This document shows positions 19,804-25,534 of a DNA stretch of 25,534 bases, piece by piece. Position numbers and translations under genes: made by a program. Each line of letters begins with the position of its first letter. Within the stretch, counting starts at the first letter, position 1. Source of the stretch: an uncultured Blautia sp. (GTDB lineage Bacteria; Bacillota; Clostridia; Lachnospirales; Lachnospiraceae); assembly GCA_934371915.1 (NCBI GenBank), contig CAKROE010000033.1, positions 1 to 25,534 on the forward strand. The letters run 5' to 3'. Under the pieces are notes generated by a model. It searched no databases, was not told the origin of the DNA, and worked only from the letters and a program-made list of their open reading frames with translations.

Positions 19804-20982
19804 TCAGTGCTGGATTTCCAGCAGTTTTACCTTCAGATCATTCTCCATCTTAAGCATTTCTGCCTCGGCAGCCTGTCGTTTCTCTCTGCCTTCTCTCTGG
19901 ATTTTCATCACATCATCAAGTGTCTGGATCAGGTCGGCATTTGTTTTCTGTAAAGTTTCCATATCAACAATACCGCGCTCGGATTCTTTTGCAGTCTCCA
20001 CGGATGCCATATGAAGTTTCTCAGCGTTTTTGCGAAGCAGTTCATTCGTAAGATCTGATACCTGACCCTGTGCCTCGGCAGCCTCTGTGGAATGCGCTAT
20101 GCCAAGAGCAAGCACCATCTGACTTTTCCAGAGCGGGATCGTGTTGACCAAAGTCGTCTGGATCTTTTCTGCCATCATAGTATCATTGTTCTGCACCAGA
20201 CGGATCTGAGGCGCTGTCTGAAGTGAAATCATTCTGGTAAGTTCCAGATCATGAAGTTTCTTTTCGAATCTGGCACATTTGCTGTCCAGATCTTTTGCTG
20301 CCTGTGCATCTTCCGGAAGACCGGTTATCTTTGCTTTCTCTTCCAGTTCTTTAAGCTTGCCGTCCCGCATTCTGGAAAGGCTTAACTTGCCTGCCTGAAT
20401 GTACATGGACAGTTCCTTGAAATACAGAAGATTCTGCTCATACATCTTATCCATCATCGCAGAATCCTTAAGGAGGCGCATCTGATGCTGCTCCAGTGTC
20501 TCGGAAATTTTTTCGACATTTGCTTCTGCTTTGTCATATCTGTTCTTCAGAGTTTCAATCTTGTTTGCCTGTTTCTTAAAGAAACCAAATAAACCCTTTT
20601 CTTCTTCGGCATCAAAGCCCTTTAATTCTCCGACTACACCGGTCAAAAGATCTCCCACCTCGCCGAGATCCTGTGAACGTACATTTTTCAGCGCTTCATC
20701 AGAAAAATCAGCCATCTTCTTCTGTGTTCCGGCGCCATACTGCATGACCTGTGTCAGATTTTCCAGATCGATCTTTCCTGCAAAATTTTCGACCATCTGC
20801 TGTTCTTCCGCTGTAAGGACAGTCTGTGCCATCTTCTGCTGTACCGGATTCATTTCCTGTGTAACCTCCATCAGCTGTGCCGGTGCCTGTACTTCCGGTT
20901 CTTTTTCCGGTTCCATGACAAGTTCCGGTTCCAGTGTCAGCGACGGCATTCCTGTTTCTGTCTGTTTCATTTCATCACCCAT
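19804..20982 (-). CDS. telA: TelA/KlaA-family (toxic anion resistance) protein
   Basis: A 392-residue cytosolic, largely helical protein of the TelA family (YaaN in Bacillus subtilis). Homologues were linked to tellurite resistance and to envelope stress, but the biochemical role is not established. After an acidic, Pro/Glu-rich N-terminus comes an alpha-helical body with FFKKQANKIETLKNRYDKAEANVEKI, likely coiled coil, and LLYFKELSMYIQAGKLSL. The family-typical LTRMISLQTAPQIRLVQNNDTMMAEKIQTTLVNTIPLWKSQMV block follows, shown here only as its key segments TAPQIRLVQ and TIPLWKSQ. It follows xpaC by 68 bases; the xpaC-yaaN pair is conserved in Bacillus. A weak GAGAGGG precedes the ATG. It ends at the terminator at 19757-19790. 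Confidence 0.94.
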   Translation of the reverse strand: MGDEMKQTETGMPSLTLEPELVMEPEKEPEVQAPAQLMEVTQEMNPVQQKMAQTVLTAEEQQMVENFAGKIDLENLTQVMQYGAGTQKKMADFSDEALKNVRSQDLGEVGDLLTGVVGELKGFDAEEEKGLFGFFKKQANKIETLKNRYDKAEANVEKISETLEQHQMRLLKDSAMMDKMYEQNLLYFKELSMYIQAGKLSLSRMRDGKLKELEEKAKITGLPEDAQAAKDLDSKCARFEKKLHDLELTRMISLQTAPQIRLVQNNDTMMAEKIQTTLVNTIPLWKSQMVLALGIAHSTEAAEAQGQVSDLTNELLRKNAEKLHMASVETAKESERGIVDMETLQKTNADLIQTLDDVMKIQREGREKRQAAEAEMLKMENDLKVKLLEIQH

Positions 20983-21050
20983 AACGTTTTCCCTCTCATT
21001 TTCTGCGTGTCGTATATCCTTGCTGCTGATTTTATTTTGAATTGCTTAAA

Positions 21051-22253
21051 TTACTTTTTCTCAAAATCATTTTCTGTCAGCCCCTCCTGTGCAAGCATGG
21101 TATGCAGGACGGAAATGTCACTTGATACGTCCCATGCCGTATCCTGGAATACAGAATCCAGAAGCTTCGCAAATGCTTCATTCAGCGTATCTAAAGTATC
21201 CTCAATTTCTTTCTTTGAAGCCCGGATCGTCTCACCCTGAATCGGCTGTCTGTCCATATCCTCGTAAGCATCCAGAAGTTTCACTGTCATTGGCAGATAA
21301 TAATCCATCATCTTTTTGAGATCCGGAATAATCTCCGGATGCGCCTCTGCTCTCTGGAAAATCTGCTCTACGATCTGTTCCATTTTTGCAATTTTAGCTG
21401 AAATCTCTTCTCCCGGAATCGCATCATTACTTGCATGGATTTTCTTAATATATGCTTCACCCTTATCAAGGACTTCCTGCACCTGAGGATTGATCCGGCT
21501 CTGCTTTTCGCTCTCCTGCATCCTCTTTTGCGCTTCCTCGGCACTGCGCTGTTCCAGCGCCTTCTGCGTTTCTTCATACTGTCTGTAGGTCTCATTGCTT
21601 GTGATCAGACAGGTCTCTTTTGTATCTGTTCTGCCTTCCAGAAACCAGCTTTTCGCGATCATATAGTGAATATCTTTTTTGACCGATTTTATGCTTCTGC
21701 CGACTGTTTTCGCCAGATCTTCAAAACTGCAATATGTTTTGTGTCCCAGTGTTTTTTTGTATTTCTGAAAACGTTTCAGTCTGCCCAAACCTGTACATCC
21801 ATTGCCGATCATCCCGACTCCGGCAAGTGTACCGATCAGTGTCACAACTGTGGAACCGATGCCTCCGTGTCCCATGACCGCCTGCAGGATCTGTACGGTC
21901 AGAAGTCCGATTGCCATACTTCCGGAAAGAATTCCGCCAAACACGATCAGTAAGATATCCTTTACTTTTTCTCCGCCGGTATTACCATAAAGCTCCGGAT
22001 GCGTTTCTGTATTTTCGACAGTTCCCCGTACTTTCTGTGCCTGTGCTCCGGTATCCGGCTTATGATATCCGGCCTTCTCCGGATGTTCTTTCTGATATTG
22101 TTTCAGGGTACTGTTTACCATTCTTGTGATTGACTGGTTCAGTTCCTGATAATTGCTTGTTTTGACCGCATTTTCTATTGTTGTCTGAACTTCGCGGACC
22201 TTCTGCTCTACAAAGCTGAAATCCGGTCCGTTGTCATAAGATTTTTTATCCAT
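21051..22253 (-). CDS. xpaC: XpaC-family membrane protein (5-bromo-4-chloroindolyl phosphate hydrolysis family)
   Basis: The start is ATG 22253 (MDKKSYDNGPDF, 400 residues) because AGGAGG lies 7 bases upstream. The frame is open further upstream, but that part runs through a terminator and antisense to ilvE. Residues 1-95 are helical and charged. Two hydrophobic segments at about 97-117 and 126-148 form a membrane hairpin. They are followed by YCSFEDLAKTVGRSIKSVKKDI (key part LAKTVGRSIKSVKKDI), which looks like a helix-turn-helix, and by a long coiled-coil-like C-terminus that I assign to the XpaC family. Partner of telA, as in Bacillus subtilis xpaC-yaaN. The family name comes from a hydrolysis phenotype; no phosphatase motif is visible, so the activity should not be taken literally. 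Confidence 0.87.
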   Translation of the reverse strand: MDKKSYDNGPDFSFVEQKVREVQTTIENAVKTSNYQELNQSITRMVNSTLKQYQKEHPEKAGYHKPDTGAQAQKVRGTVENTETHPELYGNTGGEKVKDILLIVFGGILSGSMAIGLLTVQILQAVMGHGGIGSTVVTLIGTLAGVGMIGNGCTGLGRLKRFQKYKKTLGHKTYCSFEDLAKTVGRSIKSVKKDIHYMIAKSWFLEGRTDTKETCLITSNETYRQYEETQKALEQRSAEEAQKRMQESEKQSRINPQVQEVLDKGEAYIKKIHASNDAIPGEEISAKIAKMEQIVEQIFQRAEAHPEIIPDLKKMMDYYLPMTVKLLDAYEDMDRQPIQGETIRASKKEIEDTLDTLNEAFAKLLDSVFQDTAWDVSSDISVLHTMLAQEGLTENDFEKK

Positions 22254-22278
22254 GCCATCCTCCTGTAAACTATTTCTT

Positions 22279-22307
22279 ATTATACAAAAATACGGACAAA
22301 AAAACAA
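22279..22307 (-). promoter_or_regulatory. Sigma-A-type promoter of xpaC-telA
   Basis: On the minus strand TTGTTT (22302-22307) and a perfect TATAAT (22279-22284) have a 17-base spacer. The -35 lies in the 3' arm and U-run of the ilvE terminator. The predicted start near 22272 gives a leader of about 19 bases before xpaC. Confidence 0.75.
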
Positions 22308-22334
22308 GGTACAGGAAAACGTCCTGCACCTTGT
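22298..22334 (-). terminator. ilvE terminator
   Basis: On the minus strand ACAAGGTGCAGGA pairs with TCCTGTACCTTGT (22304-22334) over 13 pairs with one G-T. The loop is 5 bases, and seven T's follow at once. It is a strong intrinsic terminator 56 bases after the ilvE stop. Confidence 0.95.
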
Positions 22335-22390
22335 CTTGAATTTATGAATAAGCTCATATGGATTTAAATCTTTTGACCCTGCATCGTAAA

Positions 22391-23416
22391 TTATTCGATA
22401 ACTTTGATCCATCCTTCCGGAGCTTCGATACGTCCCATCTGGATTCCGGTAAGTGTCTCGTAAAGTTTCTTTGTTGTCGGTCCCATTTCTTCCATTCCGC
22501 TTGGGAAGCAGATTTCTTTGCCATGGTCTACGATCTTTCCAACCGGAGAGATAACTGCTGCAGTACCGCAAAGTCCACATTCTGCGAAATCCTTTACTTC
22601 GTCCAGATATACTTCACGTTCTTCGACTTTCAGTCCGAGATAATGTTCTGCAACATAGATCAGAGAACGGCGTGTGATAGATGGAAGAATACTGTTGGAC
22701 TTCGGTGTTACAACGGTGTTGTCCTTTGTAACGAAGATGAAGTTTGCTCCACCTGTCTCTTCAACTTTTGTTCTTGTAGCAGAATCAAGATACATATTTT
22801 CGTCATAACCCTGACGATGTGCATCCATGATTGCATGAAGGCTCATTGCATAGTTCAGACCGGCTTTGATGTGTCCTGTTCCATGCGGTGCGGCACGGTC
22901 AAAATCTGTAACACGAATTGTAATCGGTTTTGCGCCACCCTTGAAGTACGGTCCAACCGGTGTGGTAAGGATACGGAACTGATATTCATCAGCCGGTTTT
23001 ACACCGATAACCGGGTTGCTTCCGAACATGTACGGACGTACATAAAGTGTTGCACCTGAGCCGTATGGCGGTACATAAGCTTCATTGGCTTTGATTGTCT
23101 GTACGACAGCATCAACGAAGCGATCTTCCGGGAATGCCGGCATTTCCAGTCTTCTTGCAGAATTTGCAAGGCGCTCTGCATTGAGATCCGGACGGAATGT
23201 TACGATATGTCCGTCTTCTGTTGTGTAGGCTTTCATACCTTCAAATACAGTCTGCGCATACTGGAATACACATGCACACTCATTCAGTGTAACGTTTGGA
23301 TCTGTGGTCAGAGTTCCTTCGTCCCATTTACCATCTTTGAAGTTGGCAACATAACGATAATCTGTCGGAATATAGCCAAATCCGATGCTGCCCCAGTCAA
23401 TGTTCTTTTTTTCCAT
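22391..23416 (-). CDS. ilvE: Branched-chain amino acid aminotransferase (class IV PLP)
   Basis: IlvE exchanges amino groups between glutamate and the 2-oxo acids of Leu, Ile and Val in the cytosol. From ATG 23416 the protein is 341 residues, the longer BCAT form. It contains QTVFEGMKAY near residue 56, the YVRPYMFG segment, the PLP lysine Lys184 in GTGHIKAGLNYA, and SILPSITRRSL for phosphate binding. The frame opens at 23458, but GAGGAAG before 23416 and the predicted -10 at 23457-23462 show that the upstream 14 codons are not translated. It has its own promoter between folA and ilvE and a strong terminator. No CodY box is visible in its 93-base upstream gap, although the gene belongs to the classic CodY pathway. 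Confidence 0.97.
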   Translation of the reverse strand: MEKKNIDWGSIGFGYIPTDYRYVANFKDGKWDEGTLTTDPNVTLNECACVFQYAQTVFEGMKAYTTEDGHIVTFRPDLNAERLANSARRLEMPAFPEDRFVDAVVQTIKANEAYVPPYGSGATLYVRPYMFGSNPVIGVKPADEYQFRILTTPVGPYFKGGAKPITIRVTDFDRAAPHGTGHIKAGLNYAMSLHAIMDAHRQGYDENMYLDSATRTKVEETGGANFIFVTKDNTVVTPKSNSILPSITRRSLIYVAEHYLGLKVEEREVYLDEVKDFAECGLCGTAAVISPVGKIVDHGKEICFPSGMEEMGPTTKKLYETLTGIQMGRIEAPEGWIKVIE

Positions 23417-23456
23417 AATATATCTTCCTCCATTCGTATGGATATCTTTTCTACCC

Positions 23457-23485
23457 ATTTTAGCACTTTATCGTGGTGACTTCAA
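23457..23485 (-). promoter_or_regulatory. Possible promoter of ilvE
   Basis: On the minus strand TTGAAG (23480-23485) and TAAAAT (23457-23462) are 17 bases apart. The predicted start near 23450 leaves a leader of about 34 bases. No terminator is seen between folA and this site, so read-through from thyA-folA may also contribute. Confidence 0.55.
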
Positions 23486-23509
23486 TGCAAAAATCACAGC
23501 GAAAAAAAT

Positions 23510-24001
23510 TTATTTTACTCTTTCATATTTTACGAAGGAATATTCCAGATCAAAATAGGTCTGTTCGTCACTCTCGGCAGTGATCTTCCATTCCGGCATC
23601 TCGTCAAGATTCGGAAAATAACTGTCTGCCTCATATCCGAAGTCAATCTTTGTCACATGGGCGGTATCGCAGTACGGAAGAAGCTGTTTGTATACACTAT
23701 CCCCGCCGATACAGTACACTTCCTCAGACGGATATTTCTTAATTTCTTCAAGGAGCTCTTCAATAGTATGAACGATGATTGCATCTTTTACTTTATAATT
23801 CTTGTTTCCGGTAAGTACGATATTGGTTCTGTTTTTGAGCGGAAGCCCATTCGGAAAACTTTCCAGAGTCTTACGTCCCATAACAACGACCTTACCAGTC
23901 GTTTCCTGACGGAACATCTTCATATCTGCCGGAATGCTCACCAGAAGTTTGTTGTCTTTGCCGATTGCCCAGTTTTTATCTGCTGCTACGATAATATTCA
24001 T
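23510..24001 (-). CDS. folA: Dihydrofolate reductase
   Basis: DHFR reduces dihydrofolate to tetrahydrofolate with NADPH, regenerating the cofactor oxidised by ThyA. The 163 residues carry the usual motifs: INIIVAADKNWAIG-like start (MNIIVAADKNWAIGKDNKLL), the catalytic acid Asp26 in SIPADMKMFR, VVVMGRKTLESFP for NADPH binding, and EVYCIGGDSVYKQLLP near residue 93. AAAGGAAG precedes the ATG. It lies 46 bases after thyA in the common thyA-folA arrangement, with a small inverted repeat in the junction. No resistance-type feature can be judged by eye. Confidence 0.97.
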   Translation of the reverse strand: MNIIVAADKNWAIGKDNKLLVSIPADMKMFRQETTGKVVVMGRKTLESFPNGLPLKNRTNIVLTGNKNYKVKDAIIVHTIEELLEEIKKYPSEEVYCIGGDSVYKQLLPYCDTAHVTKIDFGYEADSYFPNLDEMPEWKITAESDEQTYFDLEYSFVKYERVK

Positions 24002-24034
24002 TTTTATCTTCCTTTCTCAAAGTAAGTTTCTTCC

Positions 24035-24055
24035 CAGTCTGCACGTTTCAGACTG
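24035..24055. repeat. Perfect inverted repeat across the thyA stop codon
   Basis: CAGTCTG and CAGACTG flank a 7-base loop. The repeat covers the last codons and stop of thyA and the first bases of the thyA-folA gap. No U-run follows on the minus strand, so it is not a standard terminator. It could be a stability or processing hairpin, or chance. Confidence 0.5.
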
Positions 24056-24896
24056 CGATCGGAATATTTTTGATCTGCGGCCATGTCTGATAATTTTCTA
24101 CGATCAGATCATCCGTTGTAAAATCATAGAAATTTTTGATTTCCGGATTCAGTTTTACCGTCGGTGCCGGATACGGTGTACGGCTGATCAGCTCTTTGAT
24201 CACCGGTACATGACGGTCATAAATATGGCAGTCTGCAATTACATGTACCAGCTCACCTGCTTCCATGCCACATACCTGCGCGATCATCATCAGAAGAATG
24301 GAATACTGGCATACATTCCAGTTGTTTGCTGCCAGAATATCCTGTGAACGCTGATTCAACACCGCATTCAATGTAAGTTTATCTTTTCCCGGTTCTTTCG
24401 TTACATTAAAAGTCATGGAATATGCACATGGATACAGATTCATCTCATGAAGATCCTGATGTACATAAATATTGGTCATAATACGACGGCTGTACGGCTT
24501 ATTTTTGAGATCGTATAAAACACGATCCACCTGATCCATCATACCTTCTTTGTACTGGTGTTTTACCTGCAGCTGATAGCCATATGCCTTGCCGATAGAA
24601 CCATTTTCATCTGCCCAGCTGTCCCAGATATGGCTGTGCAGGTCATGGATATTATTTGATTTTTTCTGCCAGATCCATAAAATTTCGTCCATCGCACTTT
24701 TCAGAGCTGTCTTTCGCAGAGTCAGCGCCGGAAATTCTTTGCGCAGATCATAGCGGTTTACTACACCGAATCTTTTGATTGTATATGCCGGTGTGCCGTC
24801 CTCCCATACAGGACGTACTTTTTCGCCTTCTGTACTTGTCCCGTTTTCTATTACATCTTTACACATATTAATAAAAGTAACATCTGCCAAACTCAT
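24048..24896 (-). CDS. thyA: Thymidylate synthase (ThyA)
   Basis: ThyA methylates dUMP to dTMP using 5,10-methylene-THF, which becomes dihydrofolate. The 282 residues resemble Bacillus subtilis ThyA. EILWIWQKKSNNIHDL and IWDSWADENGSIGKAYGYQL fit the family. PYSRRIM carries the phosphate-binding arginines (about 137-138), YPCAYSMTF contains the catalytic Cys157, NQRSQD follows, and HIYDRHVPVI is near the end. The usual GxPFN motif reads ANNWN here, keeping the dUMP-binding Asn (Asn194). AAAGGAG lies 8 bases before the ATG. The promoter is probably the extended -10 at 24984-24989. folA follows directly, so enzyme and cofactor recycling are co-expressed. Confidence 0.96.
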   Translation of the reverse strand: MSLADVTFINMCKDVIENGTSTEGEKVRPVWEDGTPAYTIKRFGVVNRYDLRKEFPALTLRKTALKSAMDEILWIWQKKSNNIHDLHSHIWDSWADENGSIGKAYGYQLQVKHQYKEGMMDQVDRVLYDLKNKPYSRRIMTNIYVHQDLHEMNLYPCAYSMTFNVTKEPGKDKLTLNAVLNQRSQDILAANNWNVCQYSILLMMIAQVCGMEAGELVHVIADCHIYDRHVPVIKELISRTPYPAPTVKLNPEIKNFYDFTTDDLIVENYQTWPQIKNIPIAV

Positions 24897-24983
24897 TGCA
24901 TTTCTCCTTTCATTTCCCCATCATATAAATTTTATATTCTCCAGATCCGCTTTCGGTCCCGGCTCTGTACCATTTCCGTATGA

Positions 24984-24992
24984 ATTATAACA
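24984..24992 (-). promoter_or_regulatory. Extended -10 promoter of thyA-folA
   Basis: The minus strand reads TGTTATAAT, a perfect TATAAT (24984-24989) with the TGn extension. The -35 region (about 25007-25012) does not match, which fits an extended -10 promoter. Confidence 0.55.
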
Positions 24993-25173
24993 CATCACAA
25001 CCTAAGATGCACCTTCTGAAAATTCCGGTTCATCATAGATATTCATCTTTTTCTCCTGACATTCTTTTTGACACTGTTTCCTTCCATTTTACCACCTATC
25101 GTTTTTTCTGTGAACCTCCAGATTCATTTAAAAATCATTGTATTCTTCAGCATTTTTGTCATTTTTCCTATCT

Positions 25174-25201
25174 TTACATTTTTCCGGAGCCATGCTATAT
25201 T
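25174..25201 (+). promoter_or_regulatory. Sigma-A-type promoter of the VanZ-like gene
   Basis: TTTACA (25173-25178 region) and TATATT (25196-25201 region) are separated by 17 bases. The ATG at 25209 is only about 8 bases past the -10, so the transcript would start at or next to the start codon. Confidence 0.6.
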
Positions 25202-25208
25202 AAAACCC

Positions 25209-25534
25209 ATGAAAATACTGATTACACTTTTGAAACCCTTATCTTTTCTTCCTGCGCTTCTTATGATGTATCTGATCTTTTCATTCTCAGCCCAGACCGG
25301 GGAGGTGTCCGGGGAATTAAGTTACAAGATCAGCTATAAGATTGTAGACGTCAAGAACGAGGTTTTACACGAAAACAAGGATTCTTATGAATTAAGCTAT
25401 GAAGCAGACAATATTCATTTTTATGTAAGAAAAGCTGCGCATATGACCGAATATTTTCTTCTCGCTGTGGCAGTTTCTTTCCCACTTTATGTTTATCGTA
25501 TCCGTGGCATCTGGCTGTTTCTTCTTGCCGGCAT
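25209..25534 (+). CDS. VanZ-family membrane protein (3' end cut by window)
   Basis: From ATG 25209 the frame is open for 108 codons to the window edge. It begins MKILITLLKPLSFLPALLMM and continues YLIFSFSAQTGEVSGELS. A first membrane helix is followed by the FSAQxG motif, a charged extracytoplasmic stretch, and FYVRKAAHMTEYFLLAVAV, in which RKxAHxxEY is the VanZ signature. A further hydrophobic segment follows. The protein is thus the N-terminal part of a VanZ-like integral membrane protein. The name comes from teicoplanin resistance in enterococci, but most chromosomal homologues have no known role, and no van genes are nearby. There is no ribosome binding site before the ATG, which with the promoter position suggests a leaderless mRNA. 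Confidence 0.85.
   Translation, partial: MKILITLLKPLSFLPALLMMYLIFSFSAQTGEVSGELSYKISYKIVDVKNEVLHENKDSYELSYEADNIHFYVRKAAHMTEYFLLAVAVSFPLYVYRIRGIWLFLLAG

Larger units (their letters stand above)
24897..25208. promoter_or_regulatory. Divergent intergenic region between thyA and the VanZ-like gene
   Basis: This is the only gene-free stretch above 300 bases. For thyA (minus) it holds an extended -10, TGTTATAAT, with TATAAT at 24984-24989. Its predicted leader of about 80 bases contains a weak hairpin (24941-24967). A 12-of-15 CodY-like site (25010-25024) overlaps the -35 position of that promoter. For the VanZ-like gene (plus) it holds the promoter at 25174-25201. A plus-strand open frame across it has no ribosome site and no recognisable domain, and is not called. 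Confidence 0.55.

Noticed and set aside
22254..22580. Upstream extension of the xpaC reading frame to 22580
   Set aside because: The extra 109 codons run antisense to ilvE and through its terminator and the xpaC promoter; the strong AGGAGG supports the start at 22253.
24941..24967. Possible hairpin riboswitch in the thyA leader
   Set aside because: Only short stems form (4 and 3 pairs) and no known riboswitch or T-box motif is recognisable.
24980..25339. Plus-strand open frame in the thyA-VanZ gap
   Set aside because: No ribosome site and no domain; it overlaps the VanZ-like gene in another frame, whose translation has a clear family signature.
25209..25534. Glycopeptide resistance locus
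   Set aside because: A VanZ-family protein alone does not indicate vancomycin resistance; no vanA/B, vanH, vanX, vanR or vanS genes are present.

Overview
The window looks like the core chromosome of a Gram-positive, low-to-moderate GC member of the Clostridia, most likely Lachnospiraceae. The reasons are a PolC-type replicative polymerase, CodY, a CIRCE-controlled groESL operon, class III fructose-1,6-bisphosphatase, a stand-alone PurO-type IMP cyclohydrolase under a ZTP riboswitch, strong AGGAGG ribosome binding sites, and protein sequences that read like that family. This is inference from recognition; no search was run. I saw no mobile element, CRISPR array, tRNA or rRNA. Sixteen of the eighteen genes lie on the minus strand, so the text follows transcription from right to left.

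Right end (25534 to 22300): a plus-strand VanZ-like membrane protein gene, cut by the window edge, diverges from thyA. Then come thyA-folA (dTMP synthesis and folate recycling) and ilvE (branched-chain aminotransferase), which ends in a strong terminator. Next (22253 to 19800) is the xpaC-telA pair, driven by a promoter that overlaps the ilvE terminator. After its own terminator come ispG (isoprenoid synthesis) and polC (replication), tightly coupled, then fbp (gluconeogenesis) and a secreted or membrane-anchored YARHG protein. A bidirectional terminator at about 11115-11160 separates this block from a small plus-strand XRE-type regulator.

Left half (10622 to 1): comM-dprA-topA form a run of DNA-processing genes. 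codY follows with its own promoter and a near-perfect CodY box, pointing to autoregulation. Then come groES-groEL (sigma-A-type promoter plus CIRCE, so probably HrcA-controlled), a small two-helix membrane protein (DUF6106-like), guaB with its own promoter, and purO.

The most informative non-coding element is between guaB and purO. A promoter is placed so that its transcript starts at a ZTP (pfl) riboswitch aptamer. Its 3' conserved segment is also the 5' arm of a long terminator hairpin in front of purO. Both flanking genes act at the IMP node: PurO makes IMP and GuaB consumes it. Other regulatory observations are the CodY box, a possible leaderless VanZ mRNA, the terminator/promoter overlap before xpaC, and a terminator only about 20 bases before ispG. 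I did not find a clearly undescribed multi-gene system; the novelty is in regulatory architecture and a few poorly characterised proteins.
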